A stretch of DNA of 64,000 nt from Luidia sarsii (GCA_949987565.1 OX465114.1:8685243-8749242), one strand, 5' to 3'; shown: positions 11,371-23,969, numbered from the stretch's first letter. Notes: generated by a model not told the origin, from the sequence alone. Translations and numbers: made by a program.

Positions 11371-12729
11371 TTGCCAATGATGCTTTTGGATTCCATTTTG
11401 TTCGTAGCCCCTGGTGATGACTCTGTCTGATCAAGTCATGCCGGGCAGTCTCACCCACTCTCTCTTTCTCTCTTTGCCTCTTTTCCTCCTAGTGCCGATA
11501 ACATCAGATCTCGATGGCCTTTAATAGTTGCCTGGCCTAGTGGGAACCTAAGGATAAGGGTGGTGGAGGAAGAGGTTGGATGTACGTAAAGCGTCGGTGT
11601 TGCATTGGTGTGGTGTGGTGTGCGCGTTGCTGTAGTGTGGGCCTGGCTTGGTCTAGTGCCCTTATTATGCCGTCACCTGGATTTTTTTTATTTTTATTTT
11701 TTTTCTTCGTGTTTGCCGCAAAGCGGTACCGAGTTCCCTCCCGATCCCATCGCATCCCTTTTAGTCTGGGAGACGGTTGGAGTGCCATGGATGACTGGTG
11801 CAAGCAGCTCTCTCCACCTCTGCGTTAGTGAGGAGCCTTCTGCACATCATGCACGCAGTCTGCGACGGTGGTATTCTTCGTCCGCCTCGAAAAACCGGCC
11901 ATTACCGAGTCTCGATTCCGCACAGCGATTGATTTTTGTTTGTGGGCAAATGCCAAGAGAAAGAAAAGAAAAGAGAGAATCTCACCCTTTTGATAGGGAG
12001 GAGTTGTACATGTCGCTGCCCGCCAGTTACTGCATCCGGAATGAAGACGCGTCCCGTATTCCCCCCCTCCCCTCAATTGCCTCATCGTCATAACAACAGC
12101 TTCATTAGCATCTCTCCGAATCTCCCTTTCCCTCTTACCAGCCCTCTCCCTCCCCCCTTCCCCCCCAGGGGAGAGATTTAAGGATTGGCGGTTTGATAGA
12201 TCAGTTTTGTTTTAATCTCCGTGGTCCTAATTGCTCCGATGGGGTAGAGTTGAGTTACCCGGCCCCGACTGCCCGCAACTGCACTCTCTCCCCCCAATAA
12301 GAGAAAGGAATTCTGAATGGATTCCTGTCAGAGCCCCCAAGTCTTATTCCTTTCCATTTCCATGTCCTCCCTCCTCTTCCTCCTCCTCCTCCTCCTCCTT
12401 CTCCCCGCTCTGTCTGGCCCTCTCTCTGTCTATCTCCCTCCCCCCTAAGTTTGTTCCTATCTCTCTCCTCCTCGTCACTGCCGTTGGCTCCCAATAAACA
12501 CGCTCTGGCAAAGGGGAGGGGAGGGGGGTACGGTTACATCGTTGATACTGCACTTCATCTCCTATTATCTTCTCGCCGAGTAAGGACATGGAGAGAGAGA
12601 GTACAACAGAGATTCGAGCCACCACCACACAGAACACCCCCCCCCCCCCCCACTGCATCTTTCCTCTCCCCCTGAGCTCGTTCATGCCTTGCTCACCTCG
12701 GAAACTCTTAAAGATTACGCCTTGCCTAT
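11371..12729. other. Non-coding DNA, mixed composition
   Basis: Unique DNA with (CTC)n at about 12365-12400 and C-runs at 12636-12650. Overlapping frames of 80 to 160 codons on both strands at 11537-12100 show no domain and no splice boundaries. Confidence 0.45.
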
Positions 12730-13110
12730 CCGCTTGATGTGAGAGAGGGAGAGAAGGAGGGACAGAGAGGGAAGGGGAAAGGGAGAGGAAGAGAGACAGA
12801 CAGAGACAGAGAGGGAAGGGGAGAGGGAGAGGGAGAGAGAGAGATGGAGAGGGATGGGGAGATGGAGAGATGGAGAGGGAGACGGGGAGAGAGAGAGAGG
12901 AGGGAGAAAGAGAGGGAGAGAGAGACAGACAGACAGACAGAAGACAGAGATGGAGAAACAGAGACAGAGAGACAGAGAGAGGAGGGAAGAAAGAGAAGGA
13001 GAATGGGAGGGGAGAGGGTGACAAAGAGAGAGAGGAGGGAGAAAGAGAGGGAGAGAGAGAGAAAGACAGACAGAGGTGGGGGAAGAGACAGAGTGAGAGG
13101 GAAGAAACAA
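12730..13110. repeat. Polypurine GA tract
   Basis: GAGA/GGGA/GACAGA-rich purine sequence, opposite in strand to the tract at 10580-11370. The open minus-strand frame of about 260 codons that crosses it is a repeat product. Confidence 0.92.
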
Positions 13111-13584
13111 GAAGCGGAATAAACATGGATTTCGTGCGGTGCTTATTGAATAAGCCCTAAGATGAACGCAATTTTGTGGCCGGGGAGGGGAATGGCTTTG
13201 AAAGGGGTCAACGCCCTGAGGCTCGGTCGGAAAAGAAGACCGGATTGGGTTTCAAGTGCATTTCGGCGAACAAGATGGAGGAAACGAGGCGGGGAAAAAA
13301 ACCCAGATAAATACAAACAAGACAACAAGAGAGGAAGTGAATGCATTAATGGATGCAGTGCCGAGACTGCGATAGCCACGAGGAAAAGGCCGCACTTGTT
13401 GCCTGGCCACATTCCTGGACGTCTTCGTGATTGTTTTTTGTCTATTAATATTGAGGCAAAGCTACCTCTACCTGCACTTGGCTGAGTAGGAACTATAGCT
13501 ATGTTTATGTGCTCTTCCCATGTACATTTTTTGAATGCTGGAGACCAATATTTTGGCGGATTTTTTTAATACCAACCATGCAAG
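13111..13584. other. Non-coding DNA, no gene seen
   Basis: Unique sequence. A 107-codon plus-strand frame at 13162-13485 is basic and has no recognisable domain. Confidence 0.45.
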
Positions 13585-14125
13585 CTCTTTACTAACTTAG
13601 CAACTGACCAACCCACCCACCATCCAAATGTTCAACTGACTGACCAACTAACCAACTGACCCACCATCCACCCCACCAATCAACTGATCACGACTGACTG
13701 ACCTGCCTACCTACATGTACCTATCCACCAAACCACCAATCAACTGATCGACTGACTGACATACCTTCCTATCCACCAATCAAGCAATCAACTGATCAAT
13801 CGACTTACTGACCTACCTACTTACCTACCTACCTACCAACCAACCAACCAATTGACCAACTTACCCACTATCCACCCCCACCAATCAGCCAACCAACTGA
13901 TCGACTGACTGACCTACCTACCCACCAATCAACCAAGCAACTGACCCACTGATCCACCATCCACCCCACCAATCAACCAACCAACTGATCGACTGACTGA
14001 CCTACCTACCCACCAATCAACCAACCAATTGACCCACTGACCCACTGACCCACTATCACAACCCACCAACCAACCGACCGATCGACCGACCTACCTACCA
14101 ACCAACCAGCCAACCAACCAAATTT
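13585..14125. repeat. Tetranucleotide-based degenerate satellite
   Basis: Built from ACCA, ACTG, ACCT and ATCA tetramers (ACCAACCAACCA, CTGACCTACCTACC). A higher-order phrase CAACTGATCGACTGACTGAC recurs near 13740, 13898 and 13980, so whole blocks have been duplicated as well as single tetramers. Confidence 0.88.
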
Positions 14126-14893
14126 CCCCTCTCTCCTCAAACCGGAGACACTCTGTCTCCACCCTAAGTGGGCTGGGGGGGGTCCATTTTGATTCCAGGC
14201 ATTTGGCCCTGGTCCACACCTCCCTGTTTGATCAAGCTAAACGCTAACGTCTAGACGCTAAAATACACAGCGCCAACGATTCACCGGTACTTGGCACACG
14301 TCACCGTTACTACGTAGCCAACCTCTCCAGCTCCTGCGTTTGCCCTACCGTAAGCGCGCATCTGCCTCTTGTAATAACTGACAAACAGTGATCACACCCC
14401 CCCAAAAAAAAAACACCAACCCAGATATTGAAATGAAAATATAAACAAGTCCAAACAACAGTGAAACCAGGTTGACATTTTGTCTCTCCATTCCCCCTTG
14501 CAACCCCCCCCCCCCCCCACCCTGGAAGTTGGGATGAATCTGTCCATCAGCCGACTTGGGTTTCGCGGCATGCGGTGAGGAGAATAACGTGTGACTGCGT
14601 AAGTTCGGAGCATCAACGGAAAAGCACACTTCTGGTGTTGTCATTGTAAATGATACCCTAGTGTACAGTGAATGAGCGTGTAACTCGATCCATGCCCACG
14701 TCTCTCCCCTCCTACTCTTGCATTGCTGAAGGCAGTTGTGTGCTTTTCGCACTATTTTTGACAAGATGTGGAAGTGGGGGGGATTTGATGTTTCCCCATG
14801 ATCTGTACAATTGGAGCTGGGAGGGGGGGGGGGGGAGGGTGCGCCTTATATGCTTGTAGGTTATTCTGACTTCATAGTCTTGGGGGCTGTCTC
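14126..14893. other. Non-coding DNA, no gene seen
   Basis: Unique sequence with C-run 14506-14518, G-runs near 14823 and a purine-poor middle. Frames up to 139 codons on the minus strand are not recognisable. Confidence 0.45.
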
Positions 14894-15477
14894 TAAAGCC
14901 GCGTCCGCACTGGACTTAAAATGGGTAAACTAACCGAGCAAATGGGTAAATTGACCATTTTAAGTACAGTGTGGACAGCCCAGGAAGTTTTCCTCACAGG
15001 TAACTTACCCGACTCGAGTGGGTAGTTTAACCGACCAACTTCTGCCCGGTTAAATTGACCAGGTCAGTTTAACCGAGCCGAAAAGTCCAATCCGGACACA
15101 ACGTCTCGGTAAACGACTCGGTAAAAAACCACATCCGGTCCGGCGCCGGCGCCCCGCATTGCCTCGATACCACGTGACGTGTACTTCCCTGTACACAAGA
15201 CTCGTGCGGGCGTGGGGTAGCAACATGACTACAGTACATGCAGATGTACTGTACATAATGTACACACACGGCCGGTAGATTGTGTACAGACATCCGGTGA
15301 AAGGTCACCACGAAAGTGCCCTCATGCGTTTGTTTGCGCCAGTCGGTTAGTTTTACCGATCGTCTCGGTTAGTTTACCCGAGTCGAATAGTCCAAGTGCG
15401 GACGCCTGGAAGATTTACCCATTGGAATGTTACCCACGGGCTCGGTAAAAAATAACTCCAGTGCGGACACGGCTTAA
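14894..15477. mobile_element. MITE-like element, family A, 584 bp
   Basis: The left end TAAAGCCGCGTCCGCACTGG and right end CCAGTGCGGACACGGCTTA are long inverted termini with few mismatches. The interior carries TGGACAGCCCAGG, GGTAAACTAACCGA and TTTAACCGAGCCGA phrases shared with elements at 27141-27659, 45241-45602 and a fragment at 29047-29150. No protein is encoded. The terminal TAA/TTA suggests, but does not prove, a TWA-type target duplication. Confidence 0.8.
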
Positions 15478-15634
15478 GAGCTGCTTGAGCACAAGATGTC
15501 TACTGTGCAGGGACAGTCCTTGGTTTTACCGGTCTTGCAACTGCATTTTCAGGTCATGCTTATCGCATTTCATCCATATTTGACCGACTCTCTGCTCAGC
15601 ACCAAATCATACCTGGGAATTTTTTCATAGATCT

Positions 15635-15795
15635 TACATGATGTTTGCATCGAGAGAAATGTAATTCGATGAGGGTTTTGCCCTGCTCGACGTGATAAGC
15701 ACTGAGTGCTCGGTGCTTTGCCCGATGCCTGATGGAAAAAAAAAAAATCAGGCAGCTCGGGCGGGATTCGAACCCGTGACTCCTGCTTTCTAGTC
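15635..15795 (-). mobile_element. tRNA-derived SINE-like copy
   Basis: On the + strand the tail (GATGTTTGCATCGAGAG, TTTGCCCTGCTCGACGTGA, CACTGAGTGCTCGGTGC) precedes a poly-A and the reversed head GGCAGCTCGGGCGGGATTCG. The B-box complement GATTCGAACCC is intact, the A-box end is lost after 15795. Same arrangement as at 9263-9495. Confidence 0.7.
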
Positions 15796-16374
15796 AGATT
15801 TTACTTTTCAGGCAAGGAATTGTTTGTAGCCCAGGCAGTTTGAGTGCTCTTAGCTGTTCCGTGAGCTTGGTCCCCTTTGGGTCGTACTAAGGATCTTACG
15901 GGGGTTGGATGTCTTTCTCCTTATTCTATCACCCTCACAAGAATTCCAATCTGGAGAGGACATCCCTCAGAGGCAGAATGAATTCTGCCACCTTTGCCCA
16001 AGGTCCTTCCAGGATGGAACTGTCAGCCAGGCCCTCTTGAAATTGCGACATTTATATGAAAGTGTCATTTTGAGTCAGTAGGCAACATTATTGTCTTAAG
16101 GTCTTACCTAAGATCAAGCTGGACCCTAATGCTAGGTTCCGAACCTCGCTACCCCCCCCCCTTTCTCTTCCAAAGCCTCCCCTCTGTCAATGCTCAATGC
16201 CCTTGAAGGGATTATTCATTTAGTCGTCCCGGAGAACCCTGAGAGACACTTCCGAACGGGAGAGAGCATTCACGTCCCTCAAGGCACATTCGTCGGTCAA
16301 TGTCAGGCCCTTTCTTGCTTTCTTTCTATCATCGGAGGGTGTTCCTATTTCCGTACTGCCGTGAACTGTTCACG
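15796..16374. other. Non-coding DNA, no gene seen
   Basis: Unique sequence. No exon-like block or family repeat was recognised. Confidence 0.5.
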
Positions 16375-16700
16375 ATCCCTCCCTCCCACCCTCTCTCGCT
16401 CCCTCCCACCCTCTCTCGCTCCCTCCCTCCCTCCCTCCCTCCCTCCCTCCCTCCCTCCCTCCCTCCCTCCCTCCCTCCCTCTCTCCCTCCCTCTCTCTCC
16501 CTCCCTCCTCCCTCCCTCCCTCCCTCTCTCTCTCCCTCCCTCCCTCCCTCCCTCCCTTCCTCCCTCCCTCCCTCCCTCCCTCCCTCCCTCCCTCCCTCCC
16601 TCCCTCCCTCCCTCCCTCCCTCCCTCCCTCCCTCCCTCCCTCCCTCCCTCCCCCCTCCCTCCCTACCTCCCTCCCTCCCTCCCTCCCTCCCTGCCTCCCC
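16375..16700. repeat. (CCCT)n microsatellite
   Basis: About 325 bp of nearly perfect CCCT tetramers with a few CTCT interruptions. All three frames on both strands are free of stops for most of it, which produces spurious Pro/Ser/Leu and Gly/Arg/Glu frames. Confidence 0.97.
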
Positions 16701-16854
16701 CTCCCTTACCCTTGATGGTGCAGGCCATGCCAACTGAAGGACAGAGAGTGCATTAAACACTTTGCGGCTTGCAGTCCCAGTAGTGTTAGGATGTCACTTT
16801 GCTCGCTAAGGCTCCATTAACAGGCAAGGCTTGCTGCGTAAGGAACGCAATAAC

Positions 16855-17690
16855 TGGAGAGAGACAGAGGGAGAGGGAGAGCATTCAGAGAAGACAAACA
16901 GACACATTGATGAAGAGAGAGACAGAAAACGAGAAGAGAGGAGAGAGACGGAGACAGAGGGAGGGAGACACAGAGAGTGGTAGAGACAAGGGGAGGCAGG
17001 GCAGAAAGAAACAGACAGAAACAAACAGATAGGGAGACAGAGAGAGTGGGAGAGACAAGAAGAGGTAGGCGGAGAGACAGAAACAGTCAGACAGAGGGAG
17101 AGAGACAGAGAGAGTGAGAGAGACAAGGAGAGGGAGGCATAGAGACAGAAAGACAGGGAGAGACAGAAACAAATAGATACAGAGTGAGAGAGAGTGGGGG
17201 AGACAAGGGGAGGGAAGCAGAGAGGCAGGCAGAGAGACAGAAACAGAGAGAGAGACAGAGAGAGGGGTAGAGACAATGGGATGGAGGCAGAAAGAAAGAG
17301 AGAGGGCGATAGATACAATGGGAGTGAGACAGAGAGGCAGAAAGAAAGAGGTAGGAAAGGGTAGTGAGACAGAAAGATACAGAGGGGAGTGACAGACAGA
17401 GAGAGGCAAAGTAGACAGAGAAAGAGAGGGAGAAACAAAGACAGAGAGTGATGGGTAAAGATAGCAAGACAGAGGCTGAGGCCAAAATGCAGAGAATGGT
17501 AGAAAGAGACAGGGGCAGACAGACGGAGGGACAGTGAGACAGAGAGAGAGACGGGGGCAGAGAGATAGAGGGACAGTGAGACAGAGAGAGAGAGAGGGGC
17601 AGAGAGACAGAGGGACAGTGAGACAGAGAGAGAGAGAGGGGCAGAGAGACAGAGGGACAGTGAGACAGAGAGAGAGAGAGGGGCAGAAGA
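16855..17690. repeat. Polypurine GACAGA tract with 42-bp array
   Basis: GA-rich tract of about 835 bp. Its right end is a four-unit array with period about 42 bp, in which GGGACAGTGAGACAGAGAG recurs at 17528, 17570, 17613 and 17654. Confidence 0.93.
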
Positions 17691-18689
17691 CTTAACCATA
17701 TAATGCCCAAGGATACCGTGCCCGTCTTATCCAGAAGAGATCAGGTGGCTGCAGCTTTTGCTTCGTTAGTCCATAAAAAACAACAACCAAAGACAGAGAT
17801 GGAATTCATCATTTATCAAGTAGCTCAATGGCCATTTGTTTGTTTGCTTTTCATCTGTTTGTCTGGTTCGTTCCTTCATTTATTTGTCTGTTCATCTGCC
17901 CCTTCATTTGTCCACCTGGATTTCATCATTGGCTCAAAATTAAATTGCTTCGCTTAGTTTTGCTTATTCATATTTGATCGCTCACAGTTTGTGTTTGTGC
18001 TGTCCCTCGTCCGCCCACTTCTTCGTTTGCTCATCGGTTTGCTCGTGAATTCACGTCGGAAAAAAGGTCCTGTCAGGAACGCGATGCCGGTGCCCGTCTG
18101 AACTTGTACGAGATTTTGTTCAGTTGTTTGTGCAAACGGGCGACCAATTCTTCCTTTCATTCGTCTAATCTGCAGACCCAGCGCGCAATATTCCGACATT
18201 TAGAGACCGAGTGGTACCCCACGATTTCATTACATTTTTGCCAAGGTTTGATGAAAAAAAAAAAAAAAAAAAATATCCCCCCCCCTTCAACCCCCCCCCT
18301 TCACCCCCACACACTTTTTCTTTAATCCTTTTAGATTGTCTTATTTGTCGTGCAAATTGACTCTGCCGATTTGACTGGGCCCCCAACGACTCCCACCTCC
18401 CGGCCTGCCTGTCCTTCTCTGAGCTAAATATACACGGCCCTTCAGAAAATACATGGCACCAGGGACCCGGCGTTGCAGCTCTCCCAAGACCCTGTTTATT
18501 CGAAGCCACTACTTGGAGGTGCCGAACTAGATGCTGATGGAAAGTGGGGAGGAGGGGAGGGCGGGGGCGGGGTGGGGGGGAGGTGGGGGTCGGTCCGCTG
18601 AAGAAGGGACCCCGAGATTTAGTTTAAAGGGGGGGCCGTTGCAAAAAGGTGTGCTTGGGGATTGAGTTTGAAAGTATTTTGAGAGTGAA
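17691..18689. other. Non-coding DNA, no gene seen
   Basis: Unique sequence with poly-A at 18252-18271, C-runs near 18278-18298 and a G-rich patch at 18545-18595. No exon seen. Confidence 0.5.
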
Positions 18690-19400
18690 GGTATTTTCTC
18701 TCTGTCTCTCTGTCTCTGCTGCCATGTGGGTCTCTCTGCTTCTCTCTTTCCCTGTCTGTCTATGTCTCTTCTATCTCTGTCTCTGTCTCCCTTTCTCTAT
18801 GTCTCCCTTTCTCTATGTCTCCCTGTCTCTATGTCCCCCTGTCTCTCTGTCTCCCTGTCTCTGTCTCCCTGTCTCTCTCTCTGCTGCCCTGTGGGTCTCT
18901 CTGCTTCTCTCTTTCCCTGTCTGTCTATGTCTCTCTCTCTGTCTCTGTCTCCCTTTCTCTATGTCTCCCTGTCTCTCTGTCTCCCTTTCTCTAAGTCTCC
19001 CTGTCTCTCTCTCTGCTGTCCTGTGGGTCTCTCTGCTTCTCTCCTTCCCTGTCTGTCTATGTCTCTCTCTCTGTCTCTGTCTCCCTTTCTCTATGTCTCC
19101 CTGTCTCTCTGTCTCCCTGTCTCTGTCTCCCTGTCTCTTGTCTCCCTGTCTCCTTGTCTCTCTGTCTCCCTGTCGTTCTGTCTCTCTGTCTCTCTCTCTC
19201 TGTCTCTCTGTTTCAACCTTTCTATGTCTTTATCCGCCTTTCTGTCAGTCTGTTTTGTCTATCTGTGTCCCTCTGTCTCTGTCTCTCTAGCCATGTCTGT
19301 CCCTGTCTCTCTATGTCTCTCTTTTTCTCCCTCTCTGTCTCACTCCCCAACTTACTCTCACTTTCCTGTCTCTCTCTCTTTCTCAAGCTCTGTCCGCCCC
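18690..19400. repeat. Polypyrimidine CTGT tract with large tandem units
   Basis: CT-rich tract in which GTGGGTCTCTCTGCTTCTCT recurs at 18726, 18891 and 19023, giving tandem units of about 165 and 132 bp on top of the CTCT/CTGT background. Confidence 0.93.
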
Positions 19401-19749
19401 CTCCCCTCTTTGAAATTGGCCGAGGAAAGTGTTCCTTTGATTGGATGCATTATTTTAGAATCTCCTTCCGCCCATTTGCAGAGATCTGTTACGGTCGGCT
19501 AAAACAGATTTGCTAGATTTTCCGGGAGTGGTGTAGCATAGGACTGTGGACTTGTGGTAAAAGGCCTGCTTCTTATTAGTAAAGGGATCTTGGCTCCTCT
19601 ACTTGTGCATTCCTGTGTTGCTCCGCTCTTGAGTGCAGAATTTCTTGGCTTATGGTGCCACTTGTACCAGCAAAACAGGCAGAGCCTTAGAGTTTCATAA
19701 GACGACTACACTTCAACCCTGGTTTTTTTCAACAGGCTTCTCTCTGTCC
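19401..19749. other. Non-coding DNA, no gene seen
   Basis: About 350 bp of unique sequence between two simple-repeat tracts. Nothing recognised. Confidence 0.5.
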
Positions 19750-19769
19750 CCTATTGTACTCTCACTCTG

Positions 19770-20645
19770 CCCCTACCCCTGCCCCTGCCCCTGCCCCTGC
19801 CCCTGCCCCTGCCCCTGCCCCTGCCCCTGCCCCTGCCCCTGCCCCTGCCCTTGCCCTGCCCCTGTCCCTGCACCTGTCCCTGTCTCTGCACCTGTCCCTG
19901 CCCTGCCTCTCTGCCCCTCTGCCCCTCTGCCCCTCTGCCCCTCTGCCCCTCTGCCCCTCTGCCCCTCTGCCCCTCTGCCCCTCTGTCCCTCTGTCCCTCT
20001 GCCCTCTGTCTCTCTGCCCCTCTGCCACTCTGCCCCTCTGCCCCTCTGCCCCTCTGCCCCTCTGCCCCTCTGCCCCTCTGCCTCTCTGCCCCTCTGCCCC
20101 TCTGCCCCTCTGCCCCTCTGCACCTCTGTCCTTCTGCCCCTCTGCCCCTTTGCCTCTCTGTCCCTCTGTCCCTTTGCATCTCTGTCCCTCTGCCCCTCTG
20201 CCCCTCTGCCCCTCTGCACCTCTGTCCTTCTGCCCCTCTGCCCCTTTGCCTCTCTGTCCCTCTGCCCCTCTGTCCCTTTGCACCTCTGTCCCTCTGTCCC
20301 TCTGTCCCTCTGCACCTCTGCACCTCTGCCCTTCTGCCCCTTTGCCCCTCTGCCCCTTTGCCTCTCTGTCCCTCTTCCCCTCTGCCCCTCTGCCCCTCTG
20401 TCCCTTTGCCCCTCTGTCCCTCTGCCCCTCTGCCCCTCTGCCCCTCTGTCCCTTTGCCCCTCTGTCCCTCTGCCCCTCTGCCCCTCTGCCCCTCTGCCCC
20501 TCTGCCCCTCTGCCCCTCTGCCCCTCTGTCCCTTTGCCCCTCTGTCCCTCTGCCCCTCTGTCCCTTTGCCCCTCTGTCCCTCTGCCCCTCTGCCCCTCTG
20601 CCCCTCTGTCCCTTTGCCCCTCTGTCCCTTTGCCCCTCTGTCTCT
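19770..20645. repeat. (CCCCTG)n then (CCCCTCTG)n satellite
   Basis: 19770-19860 is a hexamer CCCCTG array. It changes through mixed CCTGT/CACCTG units into about 750 bp of an octamer CCCCTCTG with T-for-C variants. Neither unit contains a stop on either strand, so overlapping frames of 190 to 427 codons appear in nearly every frame. None is a gene. Confidence 0.97.
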
Positions 20646-21039
20646 TAAGAAAAACACCTCTGGTGCTCCTCACAGTCATTTTAACGCTGACCCTTTAGAA
20701 AAGAAATCTGAGAAAAAAAACCTTTCTACTTGTACAGTAGGTCCTCACTTAACATTTGTTGGGCAATTTGATGTATTGATCAAAGTTTGCAATTACGTAC
20801 CTTCCAATTGCCTCTACCCTTGCTCCCATTCCAGTGATTACACTCTATCAACCTTCTCAGACCCATTCCCTGACCAGCGCTCTGGCTGTCCTTACCTCTT
20901 ACCATCTGTTCTCTAGTTTCCGCTTCGATAATGACCCAGGGTTGCACTGCTCCCCCAGGACAAACTCTACATCCACTTAAAAACGGGAATCAATAGTGAG
21001 AGGTGAACAAAATGTCTTGAAATGCTGTGTTTCCCAAGT
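20646..21039. other. Non-coding DNA, no gene seen
   Basis: Unique AT-richer sequence between two pyrimidine tracts. Nothing recognised. Confidence 0.5.
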
Positions 21040-21466
21040 CCCATCCCCTCCTCCCTCATCTCTTTCTTCTCTTCCTTTCTTTCTCCCTTCACTCCCTCTC
21101 TCCCTCATCCCTCTCTCCCTCCTCCCCTCCCTCCCTCTCTCCTCGCTCCCTCTTCCTCTCCCTCTCTCCCTCTCTCCCTCCCTTCCTCTCTCCCTCCCTC
21201 TCTTCCTCTCTCCCTCCCCCTCTCTCTCCCCTCTCTCTCTCCCTCTCTCTCTTCTCTCTCTCCCCCTCTCCCTCCCTCTCACTTTCTCCCCTCTCTCTCT
21301 CCCCTCTCTCTCCCCCTCTCTCTCCCCCTCTCTCTATCCCTCTTGCTTTCTCTCTCACCCATCTCTCACCCTCTTTCCCTTTCTTTCTCCCTTTCTCCAT
21401 CTGTCCCTCTGTCCCTCTGCCCCCTTTCTCTCTCTCTCTCTGGCTCTCTCTGTCTCTCTCTCTGTC

Positions 21467-21524
<58 letters not shown>

Positions 21525-21615
21525 TCTCTCTCACCCCTCTCTCTCCCTCTCTCTCACACGTCTCTCCCCTCTCCCATTTCTCCATTTCTCCCTCCCCTCC
21601 CCCCTCTTTCCCTCC
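21040..21615. repeat. Polypyrimidine CCCT/CT tract
   Basis: CT-rich tract of about 575 bp with a perfect (CT)n block near 21477-21520. Long frames on both strands are repeat products. Confidence 0.93.
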
Positions 21616-23029
21616 CAGGAATTGGAAAGTATTCTTCATTGCTGCCAATAGTCAGATCTCCTAACCCTTGGACTGACACTTGGCTCATCTCTGTCTAAAA
21701 TCAACAGCCATCCACTCCCCCCTCATCCCCTGAAACACGCCTGCGTGTTAAGTGGTGTCATGTTTCTCAAAGAGAGGTTTTTATGGAGGGGGGGGGATAC
21801 AGTGCTATGGTACGGACGGACGTGACTGCCCGTTATTTGGTTCCCCCCCCCCATCCTGGGAGAAAATTTAGGAGAATTGATCTGCTGTTAATAGAACCTC
21901 ATAACCACACATAGATTGAAATTTAAAAGGTTTTTTTTTCTAAAAGAGCCGCATCCACTTTGTGCAGCCAACCGAACGGCCGTGTCTTGTGTTAGGGCTA
22001 TTTGGTGTTTGCATCTGAATGAATTACGGGTGGTGTGATCCCTGGAGATACATCTGCATACAGCAAGTAATGAATCAGTTGCTTCTGACTGATGCCCTCA
22101 GACCCCAGGAAAATAATAGTTGAAGTCCTCTCCCTCCCTTTCCCTCCCTCCCCCCTCCCTCCTCCACACACACGGCGAGAGGCTGGATAGCTCAGTTGGT
22201 AGAGCACTTACAAGTCAAACCAGGGGCTACACAATACACTTTTTTGATCTTGCAAGGAATCGCGATTCGAAAATCGATTCTGTTTTGTGTTTTCCCAGTT
22301 GGACGTTGAAATCTCGCACAAACATCGTGAGTGTTTGCCGCGTGCTGTGTCTTTCTAAAACGAGAATATCGAGCGTGGTACGAGGACGAGCAAACCAAGT
22401 AGACACATTTCAGGCACGCGCAGTCCGGTTAGGTCACATTTTCAAGCACGCGCAGTTCGGCCCGTAAAAAAAACAAAACAAAAAAACAACCGATTGTTGA
22501 GTCGCGGTCCACGTTTCAATGAATTTTCTCAGTGGGATTGTACCTTCGGTCCAGTCACCTGTTTACCAATCACTTGATTGGAATCACTGAAAGCAAGCAC
22601 GGTTTCTTCACTCTGTTTTTTTTTTTTTTTTCAAAGGCCAGTTTGTCGTTCGTGCATCACTTTCCCCAACTCGGATGCACTTTGCTTGGCAATTGAAAGT
22701 CAGGATTCCCAGCGCAAGAAGTGCTTTGGTCGCTCTAAATCATGGATGGATCTCTTGCCAGACAGGGCCCCAGCCGGGGACTGGGAGTGATATTTGAATG
22801 TGAAACCCCCCCCCCCTTCCCTTATCTATGTGGGGGATAGGAGGGATGTTTGGACACAATTTGGACGCTGATTGGCCTAATTGGGTCATTTCTTTGCGGC
22901 AATGAAGTTAGATATCGACTGCTCGCCCATCCTTCCTCCTCTAGCTTGATTGAGCAGGCACTTCGACTAACTAATGGGCTTCTGACTACATGAATACATG
23001 ATCAGTCTCTGCATGCGTATTTCAGGCAG
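21616..23029. other. Non-coding DNA with a tRNA-like scrap
   Basis: Unique sequence. At 22184-22215 GGATAGCTCAGTTGGTAGAG matches the D-arm/A-box of a tRNA, but no TTCRANNC B-box arm follows at tRNA distance, so it is a SINE head fragment. T-run 22617-22632, C-run 22807-22816. Confidence 0.5.
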
Positions 23030-23601
23030 CTTCTCTCCCTGCTTCCCTTCCCTCATTCTCTCTCTCTCTTTCTCTCTCTCTCTATCTCTCTCTCTTTCTG
23101 ACTCTCCGTGTCCAACCCAGTCTCGCTATCTCTGTCAGTCTGTTTCTCCCTCTCTTTCTACCCGTCTATCTCTTTGCCTCCCTCCTTACCGTCTCCCCGC
23201 TCTCTGTCACTCTCCCTGAGTCCCTGTCTGTCTCTGTCTCCCTGTGTCGCTGTCACGCTCTGTCTCTGTCTCTGCCTCTGTCTCCCTATCTGTATCTTAC
23301 TCTTATCTGTCAGGATCTCTCAGGATCACTCTCTCTGTCTCTCTCCCTTTCTGTCTATATATCCCATAGTTTCTCTCTCTATAATTATATGTCTGTATCT
23401 CTCTATCTCAGTGCCTACACTTTGATCTGCCTGTCTCTCAATTTTTGTCGTTGTTTTGGGGGTTTGTCTCTCTTTCTCTCTCTGTCTCTCTTATTTTCTG
23501 TTTCGCTGTTTCTTCCTCTCACGTCTCTTAGTTTTCCATTCTTCCTGTCACTTTCTCTTTACCCTGTTTCTCCCCCCTCTCTCCTCTCTCTCTCTCCCCT
23601 A

Positions 23602-23641
<40 letters not shown>

Positions 23642-23720
23642 TTTCTCCCTCCTCTCTTCTCTCCCTCCTCTCTTCTCTCTCTCCCTCCCTCCTCTCTCTC
23701 TTCCCTCTCCCCCCTCAACA
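23030..23720. repeat. Polypyrimidine tract next to the gap
   Basis: CTGT and CT-rich sequence running up to the assembly gap. Internal (CT)n at 23601-23645. Confidence 0.9.
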
Positions 23721-23745
23721 ATGCTCAGTCGTGGCCACTACACCA

Positions 23746-23945
23746 NNNNNNNNNNNNNNNNNNNNNNNNNNNNNNNNNNNNNNNNNNNNNNNNNNNNNNN
23801 NNNNNNNNNNNNNNNNNNNNNNNNNNNNNNNNNNNNNNNNNNNNNNNNNNNNNNNNNNNNNNNNNNNNNNNNNNNNNNNNNNNNNNNNNNNNNNNNNNNN
23901 NNNNNNNNNNNNNNNNNNNNNNNNNNNNNNNNNNNNNNNNNNNNN
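23746..23945. other. Assembly gap, 200 N
   Basis: Exactly 200 unknown bases, a round number that suggests a placeholder or an estimated size. It sits between a CT tract and a TTC tract, where assembly often breaks. Frames drawn across it have no meaning. Confidence 0.99.
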
Positions 23946-23969
23946 GGTTGCAGTGTTTATTGTTGGTTG

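Noticed and set aside
13162..13485. Basic 107-codon frame considered as a small gene
   Set aside because: No domain, no splice or promoter evidence, and a competing frame on the other strand.
19633..20916. Frames of up to 427 codons on both strands (CPSAPLPL and GQRGRGAE repeats)
   Set aside because: Products of the octamer satellite CCCCTCTG.
22184..22250. tRNA candidate starting GGATAGCTCAGTTGGTAGAG
   Set aside because: Good D-arm only. No B-box or acceptor closure follows.
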